Shown piece after piece: positions 6,505-13,201 of a stretch of DNA of 13,794 bases. Position 1 is the stretch's first letter. Every line of letters starts with the position of its first letter. The DNA is taken from positions 1-13,794 of the forward strand of contig JALNVG010000050.1 in NCBI GenBank assembly GCA_023227685.1, written 5' to 3'. The notes beneath the pieces were generated by a model that saw only the letters and a list, made by a program, of their open reading frames with translations, searched no databases and was not told the DNA's origin. Source of the DNA: Bacteroidaceae bacterium (GTDB taxonomy: Bacteria; Bacteroidota; Bacteroidia; Bacteroidales; Bacteroidaceae). The translations under genes were made by a program, and so were the position numbers.

Positions 6505-7869
6505 ATGATATTAATAATTGATGACGACAACGCTATCCGCAGTTCACTCTGTTTCATGTTGAAACGTGCGCATTACGATGCACAAGCCGTTTCCGGACCG
6601 GAAGAGGCTATAGCTGTTGTACGCTCATCTGTTCCTCAACTGATCTTGATGGATATGAATTTCACACTAACCACTGACGGTGCAGAGGGGCTCACTTTGT
6701 TAAAAGAAATCAAGATATTCCGCCCTGAGGTGCCGGTCATTCTCATGACAGCATGGGGAAATATACAGCTTGCCGTACAGGGCATGAAAGCCGGTGCATT
6801 CGACTTTATCACCAAGCCGTGGAACAATGCCACACTGATGCAACGCATCAAAACAGCCTTAGATGTTTCTTCGGAAGAAATACAAACAAATACGACCATA
6901 ACAGAGAACGATGCCTTTGATCGCTCAGCCATTATAGGGAGCAATCCCGAACTAATGAACATTCTGGATACGGTGAAACGTATTGCTCACACCAATGCTT
7001 CCGTTCTTATTACAGGCGAGAGCGGAACAGGAAAAGAACTCATTGCCGAAGCCCTTCACAAAAACAGCTCTCGTTCAAAAGGTCCGTTTGTTAAGGTTAA
7101 TCTCGGCGGAATTTCTCAAACACTTTTTGAAAGTGAAATGTTCGGTCACAAGAAGGGAGCTTTTACAGATGCCAATGCCGACATGAAAGGTCGTTTTGAA
7201 CTGGCGGATAAGGGTACCATTTTTTTGGATGAAATCGGTGAACTTGACATCAATTGTCAGGTCAAACTCTTGCGTGTTCTTCAAGAGCAGACTTTCGAAG
7301 TACTTGGCGACAGCCATCCACGCCACGTCGATATACGTGTAGTGAGCGCAACCAATACCGACCTCCAACAAATGGTGCAGACACGTACCTTTCGCGAAGA
7401 TCTTTTTTATCGCATCAACCTTATCACCATTCACCTGCCCGCCCTCCGCGAGCGGCGCGACGACATACCTTTACTGATACGCCACTTTGCTGATATCCAA
7501 TGCTCTACCAATCATCTTCCTCCGGTCAATTTCACCACCGACGCCATCAGCTATCTTTCACGTCTTCCCTATCCCGGTAATATCCGTGAATTGAAGAATC
7601 TTGTAGATCGCACAATACTTCTCTGTGGGAAATCCCGCCTCAGTGCTGATGATTTTAAAAGTCAACATCAACAAAATCCGATTAACACACAAACAATAGC
7701 CACCCAAAATCTCACACTTGAAGAAATAGAGAAACAAACCATCTTTGAAGCACTCAAAAAATATAGCAATAACCTCTCGAACGTGGCCCGTGCCCTCGGC
7801 ATCAGTCGTACCGCCCTTTACCGGCGCCTCGAGAAGTACGACATCGATATAAAACACATAAACCGATGA
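6505..7869 (+). CDS. NtrC-family sigma-54-dependent response regulator
   Basis: This 454-residue regulator has the full three-domain plan. The receiver (about 1-120) has the acidic cluster D6-D8, phosphoacceptor D50 in LILMD, T82 and K104. The AAA+ sigma-54 activation domain (about 140-370) has Walker A GESGTGKE (171-178), the sigma-54 contact loop GAFTDA (218-223), Walker B IFLDE (239-243), arginine-finger candidates R297 and R303, and the NIRELKNLVDR sensor-II helix (359-369). A Fis-type helix-turn-helix (about 405-442) ends with ISRTALYRRLEKY. The contact loop has D where the consensus GAFTGA has G. The start cannot be moved because ILIIDDD already begins the receiver. It overlaps the kinase by four bases (ATGA). 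The likely target is the sigma-54 promoter at 306-322, which makes the cassette self-regulating. Confidence 0.95.
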   Translation: MILIIDDDNAIRSSLCFMLKRAHYDAQAVSGPEEAIAVVRSSVPQLILMDMNFTLTTDGAEGLTLLKEIKIFRPEVPVILMTAWGNIQLAVQGMKAGAFDFITKPWNNATLMQRIKTALDVSSEEIQTNTTITENDAFDRSAIIGSNPELMNILDTVKRIAHTNASVLITGESGTGKELIAEALHKNSSRSKGPFVKVNLGGISQTLFESEMFGHKKGAFTDANADMKGRFELADKGTIFLDEIGELDINCQVKLLRVLQEQTFEVLGDSHPRHVDIRVVSATNTDLQQMVQTRTFREDLFYRINLITIHLPALRERRDDIPLLIRHFADIQCSTNHLPPVNFTTDAISYLSRLPYPGNIRELKNLVDRTILLCGKSRLSADDFKSQHQQNPINTQTIATQNLTLEEIEKQTIFEALKKYSNNLSNVARALGISRTALYRRLEKYDIDIKHINR

Positions 7870-9191
7870 AACTGCGTATTCTTTTCTACATCCTCGCAAC
7901 ACTGCTGTTTATCGTCTGGGCACTTACATTCAATATAATCCTAAAAGATGCACACGGCATAATGTTCTACCTTATCGAAGGCACCATTATCTTGAGTCTG
8001 GGCTTTCTGGTATATTTTTATAGAAAAGTGATAAAACCTTTCCAGACTATCGGTAACGGTATGGAACTCCTTCGCGAACAAGATTTCAGTAGTCGCTTAC
8101 GTAAAGTCGGTCAGATGGAAGCCGATCGTATCGTAGAGATTTTTAACCGTATGATGGAACAACTTAAAAATGAACGCCTCCAAGTTCGAGAACAAAACCA
8201 TTTTCTCGATCTACTTATCAATGCTTCTCCTATGGGCGTCATTATTCTTGATTTCGAGGATCGTATTTCCATACTCAATACCGCTGCTATCCGCTTTCTA
8301 AATGTCCCGAACGGCAATAACCTCGAGGGGCGTACCTTTAAAGAACTGGAATCTCCTCTCGCCAATGAACTAATGGTCTTGAAAAAAGGGACAACCAAAA
8401 CCATACGCTTCGGCGATTCCATGATTTATCGCTGTTCACTCCTCTCTTTTGCCGACCGTGGTGCCTCGCACCCTTTTGTTCTGATCGAAAGTCTCACCTC
8501 TGAAGTTATGAAAGCGGAGAAAAAAGCCTACGAAAAGGTTATTCGTATGATTGCACACGAAGTGAACAATACAACAGCAGGCATCTCCTCCACCCTCGAA
8601 TCGGTCATTGATGCTTTGCAGGAAACTCCTACCACCGATGATCTCACCAATATGCGAGATGTCATGAGCATTTGCGTGGAACGTTGCTACAACATGAGCC
8701 ATTTCATCACCAACTTTGCTGATGTCGTTAAGATTCCCGAGCCTCAGCTTGAACTCGTTAATCTCAACGAACAGGTCAAAGCTTCTAAAATATTCATGGA
8801 AAACATCTGCAATAGCCGTAATATTAAACTCCACCTTGATCTCTGCACAGACATTCCAATGGTCAACATCGATACTTCCCTCTTTGAACAAGTCATTACC
8901 AACATTGTGAAAAATTCCGCTGAGAGCATTGGCAACAACGGTGATATTTTCATCAAGACCACCACTTCTCCAATAGTTTTAGAGATAGCCGACACGGGCC
9001 CCGGCATCAGTAAAGAAGTCGAGACCAAACTTTTCAGTCCTTTTTTCTCAACCAAACCCAATGGACAGGGTATCGGCCTTATCTTCATCCGTGAGGTACT
9101 GATGAAACATCATTGTGATTTTTCTCTCCGTACCTGTCCGGACGGGCTGACCCGATTTAATATTTATTTCGCTTCTCATTCAACAAGCTAA
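7866..9191 (+). CDS. Sensor histidine kinase (NtrB/NtrY-like), cognate to the upstream regulator
   Basis: This 441-residue kinase has two membrane helices (about 5-25 and 32-51) joined by a loop of only about six residues, then a HAMP-like linker (about 53-105), a PAS domain (about 107-205), and the kinase core. The phosphorylated histidine is H231 in MIAHEVNN. The ATPase domain shows the N-box with N350 in NIVKNSAES, the G1 box DTGPG (376-380), the F-box around FSPFF (390-394) and the G2 box GQGIGL (400-405). Nearly nothing protrudes into the periplasm, so the signal probably arrives within the membrane, through a partner protein such as the transporter, or in the cytoplasm through the PAS domain. 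The ATGA overlap with the regulator gene suggests translational coupling. It is intact and of ordinary length. Confidence 0.93.
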   Translation: MKLRILFYILATLLFIVWALTFNIILKDAHGIMFYLIEGTIILSLGFLVYFYRKVIKPFQTIGNGMELLREQDFSSRLRKVGQMEADRIVEIFNRMMEQLKNERLQVREQNHFLDLLINASPMGVIILDFEDRISILNTAAIRFLNVPNGNNLEGRTFKELESPLANELMVLKKGTTKTIRFGDSMIYRCSLLSFADRGASHPFVLIESLTSEVMKAEKKAYEKVIRMIAHEVNNTTAGISSTLESVIDALQETPTTDDLTNMRDVMSICVERCYNMSHFITNFADVVKIPEPQLELVNLNEQVKASKIFMENICNSRNIKLHLDLCTDIPMVNIDTSLFEQVITNIVKNSAESIGNNGDIFIKTTTSPIVLEIADTGPGISKEVETKLFSPFFSTKPNGQGIGLIFIREVLMKHHCDFSLRTCPDGLTRFNIYFASHSTS

Positions 9192-9229
9192 TATTTCTCC
9201 ATTAAAGTTCATCTTCAAGAAAGAAATAT
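9191..9229 (+). terminator. Weak AT-rich hairpin after the kinase gene
   Basis: ATATTTCT (9191-9198) and AGAAATAT (9222-9229) are exact reverse complements with a 23-base loop, starting at the last base of the kinase stop codon. The stem is AT-rich and followed by an A-run rather than a T-run on the + strand. It could weakly mark the end of the efflux cassette, but it is not a canonical intrinsic terminator. Confidence 0.25.
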
Positions 9230-9244
9230 CAAAAAATATTCCTG

Positions 9245-9256
9245 TTAGTTTACTAA
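9245..9256. repeat. Short inverted repeat TTAGT-TT-ACTAA
   Basis: Two 5-base arms, perfect reverse complements with a 2-base spacer, lie 13 bases before the hydrolase ATG. The position could suit an operator or a translation-control hairpin, but such a short AT-rich dyad may well be chance. Confidence 0.2.
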
Positions 9257-9269
9257 AATAAATAATCAT

Positions 9270-10235
9270 ATGAATAAAAGAAAAAAAATAAACCTCACCA
9301 AAACTTTTATTGGAATTATAGTCCTGCTTATTGCCATCATCACTATTGCCAGCGGAAATCACATGCTCAACTTCGCCCTTTTACGAAAGAATATTATTTT
9401 AAAGAAAAACGCCAACACCGATTCAACCATGTACGCCAACTATCCGTTTCTACGTCCATGGGTGGACAGTCTCAACCAGATACGCGCCATGAAAGATACC
9501 TTTATCACAAATAATGAAGGAATAAGATTACACGCAAATTATATTTATGCCGCCTCACCTACCACACATACCGCTGTCATCGTTCACGGCTACACAGACA
9601 ATGCCCGCCGTATGCTTATGATCGGTTATCTTTACAACCACGATTTAGGATATAATATTCTTTTGCCCGATTTATACGCTCACGGATTCAGTGGCGGGAA
9701 AACGATACAAATGGGTTGGAAAGATCGGCTTGATGTAATACGATGGATGAAAGTAGCCAATCATATCTTTGGCGACAGCACCCAAATGGTGGTTCATGGC
9801 ATATCTATGGGAGCTGCCGCAACAATGATGGTCTCCGGTGAAAAACAACCATCTTACGTGAAATGTTTTATCGAAGATTGCGGCTATACCTCCGTTTTTG
9901 ATGAATTTGCTTATCAACTCAAACAAATGTTCGGTCTACCCCCATTCCCGATACTCTATACTGCAAACAGCATTTGTCAAATTTGCTACGGATGGAACTT
10001 TAAAGAGGCATCGGCTTTAAAACAAGTAATGAAATGTCATCTGCCTATGTTATTTATTCATGGTGATAAAGACACATATGTACCCACATGGATGGCCTTC
10101 GCTCTCTACAAGGCAAAACCGGGGACAAAGGAACTTTGGATTGTGCCTGGTGCCGAGCATGCCAAATCATATCTTATAAACAAAGAAAAATACAGTGAAA
10201 AGGTACACCGATTCACTACTAAATATATGAGGTAA
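9270..10235 (+). CDS. Membrane-anchored alpha/beta hydrolase
   Basis: This 321-residue protein has a lysine-rich start and one hydrophobic segment (about 12-29), so it is likely anchored in the inner membrane or exported, with its catalytic domain outside the cytoplasm. The alpha/beta-hydrolase features are clear: VHGY (105-108) for the oxyanion hole, nucleophile S179 in GISMG (177-181), D268 in GDKDTYVP as the catalytic acid and H297 in PGAEHAKS as the catalytic base. The arrangement resembles the S9/BAAT-like serine hydrolases common in Bacteroidota. The substrate cannot be predicted; esterase, thioesterase or peptidase activity are all possible. It begins 78 bases after the kinase gene, so co-transcription with the efflux cassette is uncertain. 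Confidence 0.85.
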   Translation: MNKRKKINLTKTFIGIIVLLIAIITIASGNHMLNFALLRKNIILKKNANTDSTMYANYPFLRPWVDSLNQIRAMKDTFITNNEGIRLHANYIYAASPTTHTAVIVHGYTDNARRMLMIGYLYNHDLGYNILLPDLYAHGFSGGKTIQMGWKDRLDVIRWMKVANHIFGDSTQMVVHGISMGAAATMMVSGEKQPSYVKCFIEDCGYTSVFDEFAYQLKQMFGLPPFPILYTANSICQICYGWNFKEASALKQVMKCHLPMLFIHGDKDTYVPTWMAFALYKAKPGTKELWIVPGAEHAKSYLINKEKYSEKVHRFTTKYMR

Positions 10236-10262
10236 ATAGACGTTGTACTGATATATACACAC

Positions 10263-10290
10263 TAATCCCTGCAATAAAACAGAAGGATTA
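10263..10290 (+). terminator. Hairpin between hydrolase and TPM-domain gene
   Basis: TAATCC-CTG (10263-10271) pairs with CAG-AA-GGATTA (10280-10290). The result is a nine-pair stem with a 2-base AA bulge and an 8-base loop. No T-run follows, so termination is uncertain. It ends 24 bases before the -7 box of the next gene, so it could equally be an operator-like dyad over the -33 region. Confidence 0.3.
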
Positions 10291-10314
10291 TGCGCCCGTA
10301 ACCGGAAAAATTTA

Positions 10315-10322
10315 TATCTTTG
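10315..10322 (+). promoter_or_regulatory. Bacteroides-type -7 promoter box for the TPM-lemA pair
   Basis: TATCTTTG fits TAnnTTTG exactly and is followed by CA, a common context in this phylum. It lies 17 bases before the ATG at 10340, giving a predicted leader of roughly ten bases. No clear TTTG -33 element is visible, which is frequent in these promoters. Confidence 0.6.
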
Positions 10323-10339
10323 CAACAAAAGTTCACCAC

Positions 10340-11296
10340 ATGAGATCGATCTTTATATATATACTCTCATTCCTATTTGCTCTGCCTGCTTTTGCGACAG
10401 AAAAGATTTACACGGTAGAGAACCTACCCAAGGTTCATCTACAGGATAAGACACAATATGTCTGCAATCCGGAGAATATTCTTTCCGCCGAGGCTTGTGA
10501 TGAGATCAACACTCGTCTCTATGCTCTCGAACAGCAAACAGGTATCGAATCTGTGGTAGCCATCTTGCCTTCTATCGGTCAAACCGATAGTTTCGACTTT
10601 TGTAATGACTTGCTCAACAAATGGGGCGTAGGCAAAAAAGGTAAAGATAACGGCTTTGTGATACTTCTCGTTATTGATCAGCGTCGTGTGCAATTTTACA
10701 CCGGTTACGGGATCGAAGGTATACTTCCCGATGCTATTTGCAAACGAATACAAACAGAGGTGATGCTTCCTTATCTCAAAAAAAATGATTGGAACAATGC
10801 CATGGTTAGTGGAGTCAACGCTGCATGCGGAAGGCTTGACGGCTCAATGGTTAATGATACACCTTCAAATAATGCAAACGGAAATTCCGGTGGATTAATG
10901 ATCTTCTTCACTATCTTCGGAATCTTTATTATAGCCGGATTGAAAGGCGTTATTGCTGCCAGGCAGGAAAGCCGTTGCCCCAAATGTGGAAAACATCAGT
11001 TGCAACGTACAAGAAGCCGTATTATCTCAAACAAAGATGGCATCCGTACCGAAAGCATTGTTTATACTTGCCGCAACTGCGGACACACCGTAACCCGGGA
11101 AAACAAATCTTACGGCAACGATAACGACGACCATTCAAATGGCGGCGGAGGAGCAGGTCCCATTATCGGTGGAGGACTATTAGGAGGATTATTAGGAGGG
11201 CTACTCGGAGGTGGCGGCGGAGGAGGCGGAGGCTTCGGAGGTGGCAGTTTCGGCGGTGGATCCGGAGGTGGAGGAGGATCGGGAACAGGTTTTTAA
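10340..11296 (+). CDS. TPM-domain (YgcG-like) membrane protein with zinc ribbon and polyglycine tail
   Basis: This 318-residue protein starts with a signal peptide (cleavage likely after ALPAFA, about residue 19). A TPM domain at about 40-165 follows, containing the conserved core GFVILLVIDQRRVQFYTGYG (105-124). A membrane helix lies at about 184-203. After it comes a probable zinc ribbon with cysteine pairs C213/C216 and C244/C247, then a tail made almost only of glycine from about 268 to 318, with GGLL repeats. This layout places the TPM domain outside the cytoplasm and the ribbon and tail inside. TPM proteins have been linked to photosystem II repair in plants, but their bacterial role is poorly defined. 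The lemA gene follows 65 bases downstream, a common pairing. Confidence 0.85.
   Translation: MRSIFIYILSFLFALPAFATEKIYTVENLPKVHLQDKTQYVCNPENILSAEACDEINTRLYALEQQTGIESVVAILPSIGQTDSFDFCNDLLNKWGVGKKGKDNGFVILLVIDQRRVQFYTGYGIEGILPDAICKRIQTEVMLPYLKKNDWNNAMVSGVNAACGRLDGSMVNDTPSNNANGNSGGLMIFFTIFGIFIIAGLKGVIAARQESRCPKCGKHQLQRTRSRIISNKDGIRTESIVYTCRNCGHTVTRENKSYGNDNDDHSNGGGGAGPIIGGGLLGGLLGGLLGGGGGGGGGFGGGSFGGGSGGGGGSGTGF
11171..11212 (+). repeat. Twelve-base tandem repeats in the glycine-rich tail
   Basis: GGAGGACTATTA (11171-11182), GGAGGATTATTA (11183-11194) and GGAGGGCTACTC (11195-11206), followed by a partial GGAGGT, encode the repeated GGLL unit. The tract then runs into glycine codons to about 11293. 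It is much richer in G than the surrounding DNA. Such a tract could vary in copy number by slippage in 12-base, frame-preserving steps. Confidence 0.6.
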
Positions 11297-11361
11297 TAAT
11301 GTAAAAGCTCAAAGTAGAAATATCCTTCAAAAAAAATATTCAAATAAAATAAAAATAAAAA

Positions 11362-11943
11362 ATGAAAAGGTCAGTTATCATTATCATTGCCATCGTTGCC
11401 CTCATAGCCATATGGACAACAAGTGCATACAACGGACTTGTCACTATGGACGAGAACGTGAGCAACAAATGGTCTAACGTAGAAACACAATATCAACGTC
11501 GCGCCGACTTGATTCCTAATTTAGTCAGTACGGTCAAAGGTTACGCCACGCACGAGAAAGAAACTCTTGAAGGCGTAATAGAAGCTCGTAGTAAAGCTAC
11601 GCAAATCAAAATTGATGCCAAGGACCTAACTCCTGAGAAATTAGCCCAATATCAAAAAGCACAAGGAGACGTAACCTCCGCATTAGGCAAATTAATGGCT
11701 ATTGCCGAGAGTTATCCCGATTTAAAAGCTAATCAAAACTTCCTTGAACTACAAGCTCAACTCGAAGGTACTGAAAACCGTATCACCGTAGCCCGCAAGA
11801 ACTTCAACGACGCTGCTCAATCATACAATACGGCTATCAGACATTTTCCAAAAAACATCTTTGCCGGCTTACTCGGCTTCGACAAACATAATTATTTTCA
11901 GGCAGCCGAAGGAACTGAGACTGCACCAAAAGTACAATTCTAA
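11362..11943 (+). CDS. lemA: LemA family protein
   Basis: This 193-residue protein has the standard LemA build: a short basic start, one membrane helix (about 4-19), and an all-helical domain. Family signatures are YNGLVTMDENVSNKWSNVE (23-41), QYQRRADLIPNLVSTVKGYA (43-62) and ENRITVARKNFNDAAQSYN (139-157). The length is normal. LemA proteins are widespread, with no settled biochemical function; they are often found next to TPM-domain or HtpX-type genes. Here the gene follows the TPM gene by 65 AT-rich bases with no obvious promoter or terminator between, so the two are probably co-transcribed. The ATG is preceded by an A-rich stretch and lacks a Shine-Dalgarno sequence, as is usual in this phylum. 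Confidence 0.92.
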   Translation: MKRSVIIIIAIVALIAIWTTSAYNGLVTMDENVSNKWSNVETQYQRRADLIPNLVSTVKGYATHEKETLEGVIEARSKATQIKIDAKDLTPEKLAQYQKAQGDVTSALGKLMAIAESYPDLKANQNFLELQAQLEGTENRITVARKNFNDAAQSYNTAIRHFPKNIFAGLLGFDKHNYFQAAEGTETAPKVQF

Positions 11944-11952
11944 CAAAACAGA

Positions 11953-11960
11953 TACTTTTG
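11953..11960 (+). promoter_or_regulatory. Bacteroides-type -7 promoter box for purM
   Basis: TACTTTTG matches TAnnTTTG and lies ten bases after the lemA stop, 31 bases before the purM ATG at 11992. It suggests that purM-prfA is a transcription unit separate from TPM-lemA. The -33 element is not evident. Confidence 0.5.
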
Positions 11961-11991
11961 TACACGTTTAATTCATTAATATTATCATTCA

Positions 11992-13161
11992 ATGAGCAAT
12001 CAACGATACATGATGCGCGGTGTAAGTGCATCAAAAGAGGATGTGCACAATGCCATCAAAAACATTGATAAAGGAATTTTCCCTACAGCTTTCTGCAAAA
12101 TCATTCCGGATATACTCGGTGGTGACCCTACATTTTGTAATATCATGCACGCCGACGGAGCGGGTACGAAATCATCCCTGGCATACCTTTATTGGAAAGA
12201 AACAGGCGATCTTTCCGTATGGAAAGGCATCGCACAAGATGCTTTGATCATGAATATCGATGACCTTCTCTGTGTTGGTGCCGTCGATAATATCCTCGTT
12301 TCCTCTACCATCGGTCGTAACAAACTACTGATTCCCGGTGAGGTTATCTCAACCATCATTAATGGGACTGACGAGCTATTGGCTGAATTACGTCAAATGG
12401 GTGTAGGCGTATATGCTACCGGTGGCGAAACAGCTGATGTAGGTGACTTGGTACGCACCATCATCGTAGATAGTACGGTAACTTGCCGCATAAAACGCTC
12501 CGATGTCATTGATAATGGGAATATCCGTCCGGGAGACGTCATCGTTGGACTAGCATCGTACGGACAGGCCACATACGAGAAAGAGTATAACGGCGGTATG
12601 GGCAGTAATGGATTAACCAGTGCTCGCCACGATGTATTCTCCAAATATCTGTCACAGAAATATCCGGAGAGTTATGATAAGGCTGTACCCGAAGATTTGA
12701 CCTATTCGGGCAATTTAAAGCTCACCGACAAGGTAAAAGGTTCACCTCTGGATGCAGGTAAATTGGTTTTATCCCCTACCCGCACCTATGCACCCGTGGT
12801 CAAACAATTGCTTGACCAACTCCGCCCCCAAATTCATGGTATGATTCATTGCTCGGGTGGTGCACAAACTAAGATTCTAAACTTTGTTGACAAAGTACGT
12901 GTGGTAAAAGATAACCTCTTTCCTGTGCCTCCATTGTTTAAAACGATTCAAGAGCAAAGCGGGACAGATTGGGAAGAAATGTATAAGGTTTTCAACATGG
13001 GACATCGCTTCGAAGTATATCTTTCTCCTGAAGATGCACAGAAAGTAATCGAAATTTCCGAATCATTTAACATCCCTGCCCAAATTATAGGACGCATAGA
13101 AAAAAGCGACAAGAAAGAATTAATTATCCGAAGCGAATTCGGAGTATACACCTACGAATAA
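11992..13161 (+). CDS. purM: Phosphoribosylformylglycinamidine cyclo-ligase (AIR synthase), Bacteroidota long form
   Basis: This 389-residue cytoplasmic enzyme catalyses the ATP-dependent closure of FGAM to aminoimidazole ribotide, the fifth step of purine synthesis. Family motifs are visible: HADGAGTKSSLAY (53-65), QDALIMNIDDLLCVGA (82-97), the GGETADV motif (144-150) and the FNMGHRFEVY motif (334-343). It is longer than the roughly 345-residue E. coli PurM. The extra length lies mainly near residues 193-250, the stretch from TYEKEYNGG to about the TDKVKG region. An AIR-synthase-related paralogue cannot be excluded from sequence alone, but this is the form usually annotated as PurM in Bacteroidota. 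prfA follows 40 bases downstream. Confidence 0.85.
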   Translation: MSNQRYMMRGVSASKEDVHNAIKNIDKGIFPTAFCKIIPDILGGDPTFCNIMHADGAGTKSSLAYLYWKETGDLSVWKGIAQDALIMNIDDLLCVGAVDNILVSSTIGRNKLLIPGEVISTIINGTDELLAELRQMGVGVYATGGETADVGDLVRTIIVDSTVTCRIKRSDVIDNGNIRPGDVIVGLASYGQATYEKEYNGGMGSNGLTSARHDVFSKYLSQKYPESYDKAVPEDLTYSGNLKLTDKVKGSPLDAGKLVLSPTRTYAPVVKQLLDQLRPQIHGMIHCSGGAQTKILNFVDKVRVVKDNLFPVPPLFKTIQEQSGTDWEEMYKVFNMGHRFEVYLSPEDAQKVIEISESFNIPAQIIGRIEKSDKKELIIRSEFGVYTYE

Positions 13162-13201
13162 GGGGGAAACCTTTTGTTTAAATATATTTATAACGAAATA
13201 A

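Noticed and set aside
8436..8891. A 151-codon antisense ORF inside the kinase gene
   Set aside because: It lies entirely opposite conserved kinase coding sequence, has no recognisable domain, and looks like a codon-bias shadow.
11211..11477. An 88-codon + strand ORF overlapping the TPM tail and the start of lemA
   Set aside because: It is the shifted frame of the glycine-codon tract, giving an Ala/Glu/Val-rich stretch, and it overlaps two well-supported genes.
13162..13201. Possible separate promoter for prfA between purM and prfA
   Set aside because: A TTTG and a TATATTTA-like stretch are present, but neither the -7 consensus nor the spacing fits. Co-transcription with purM is simpler.
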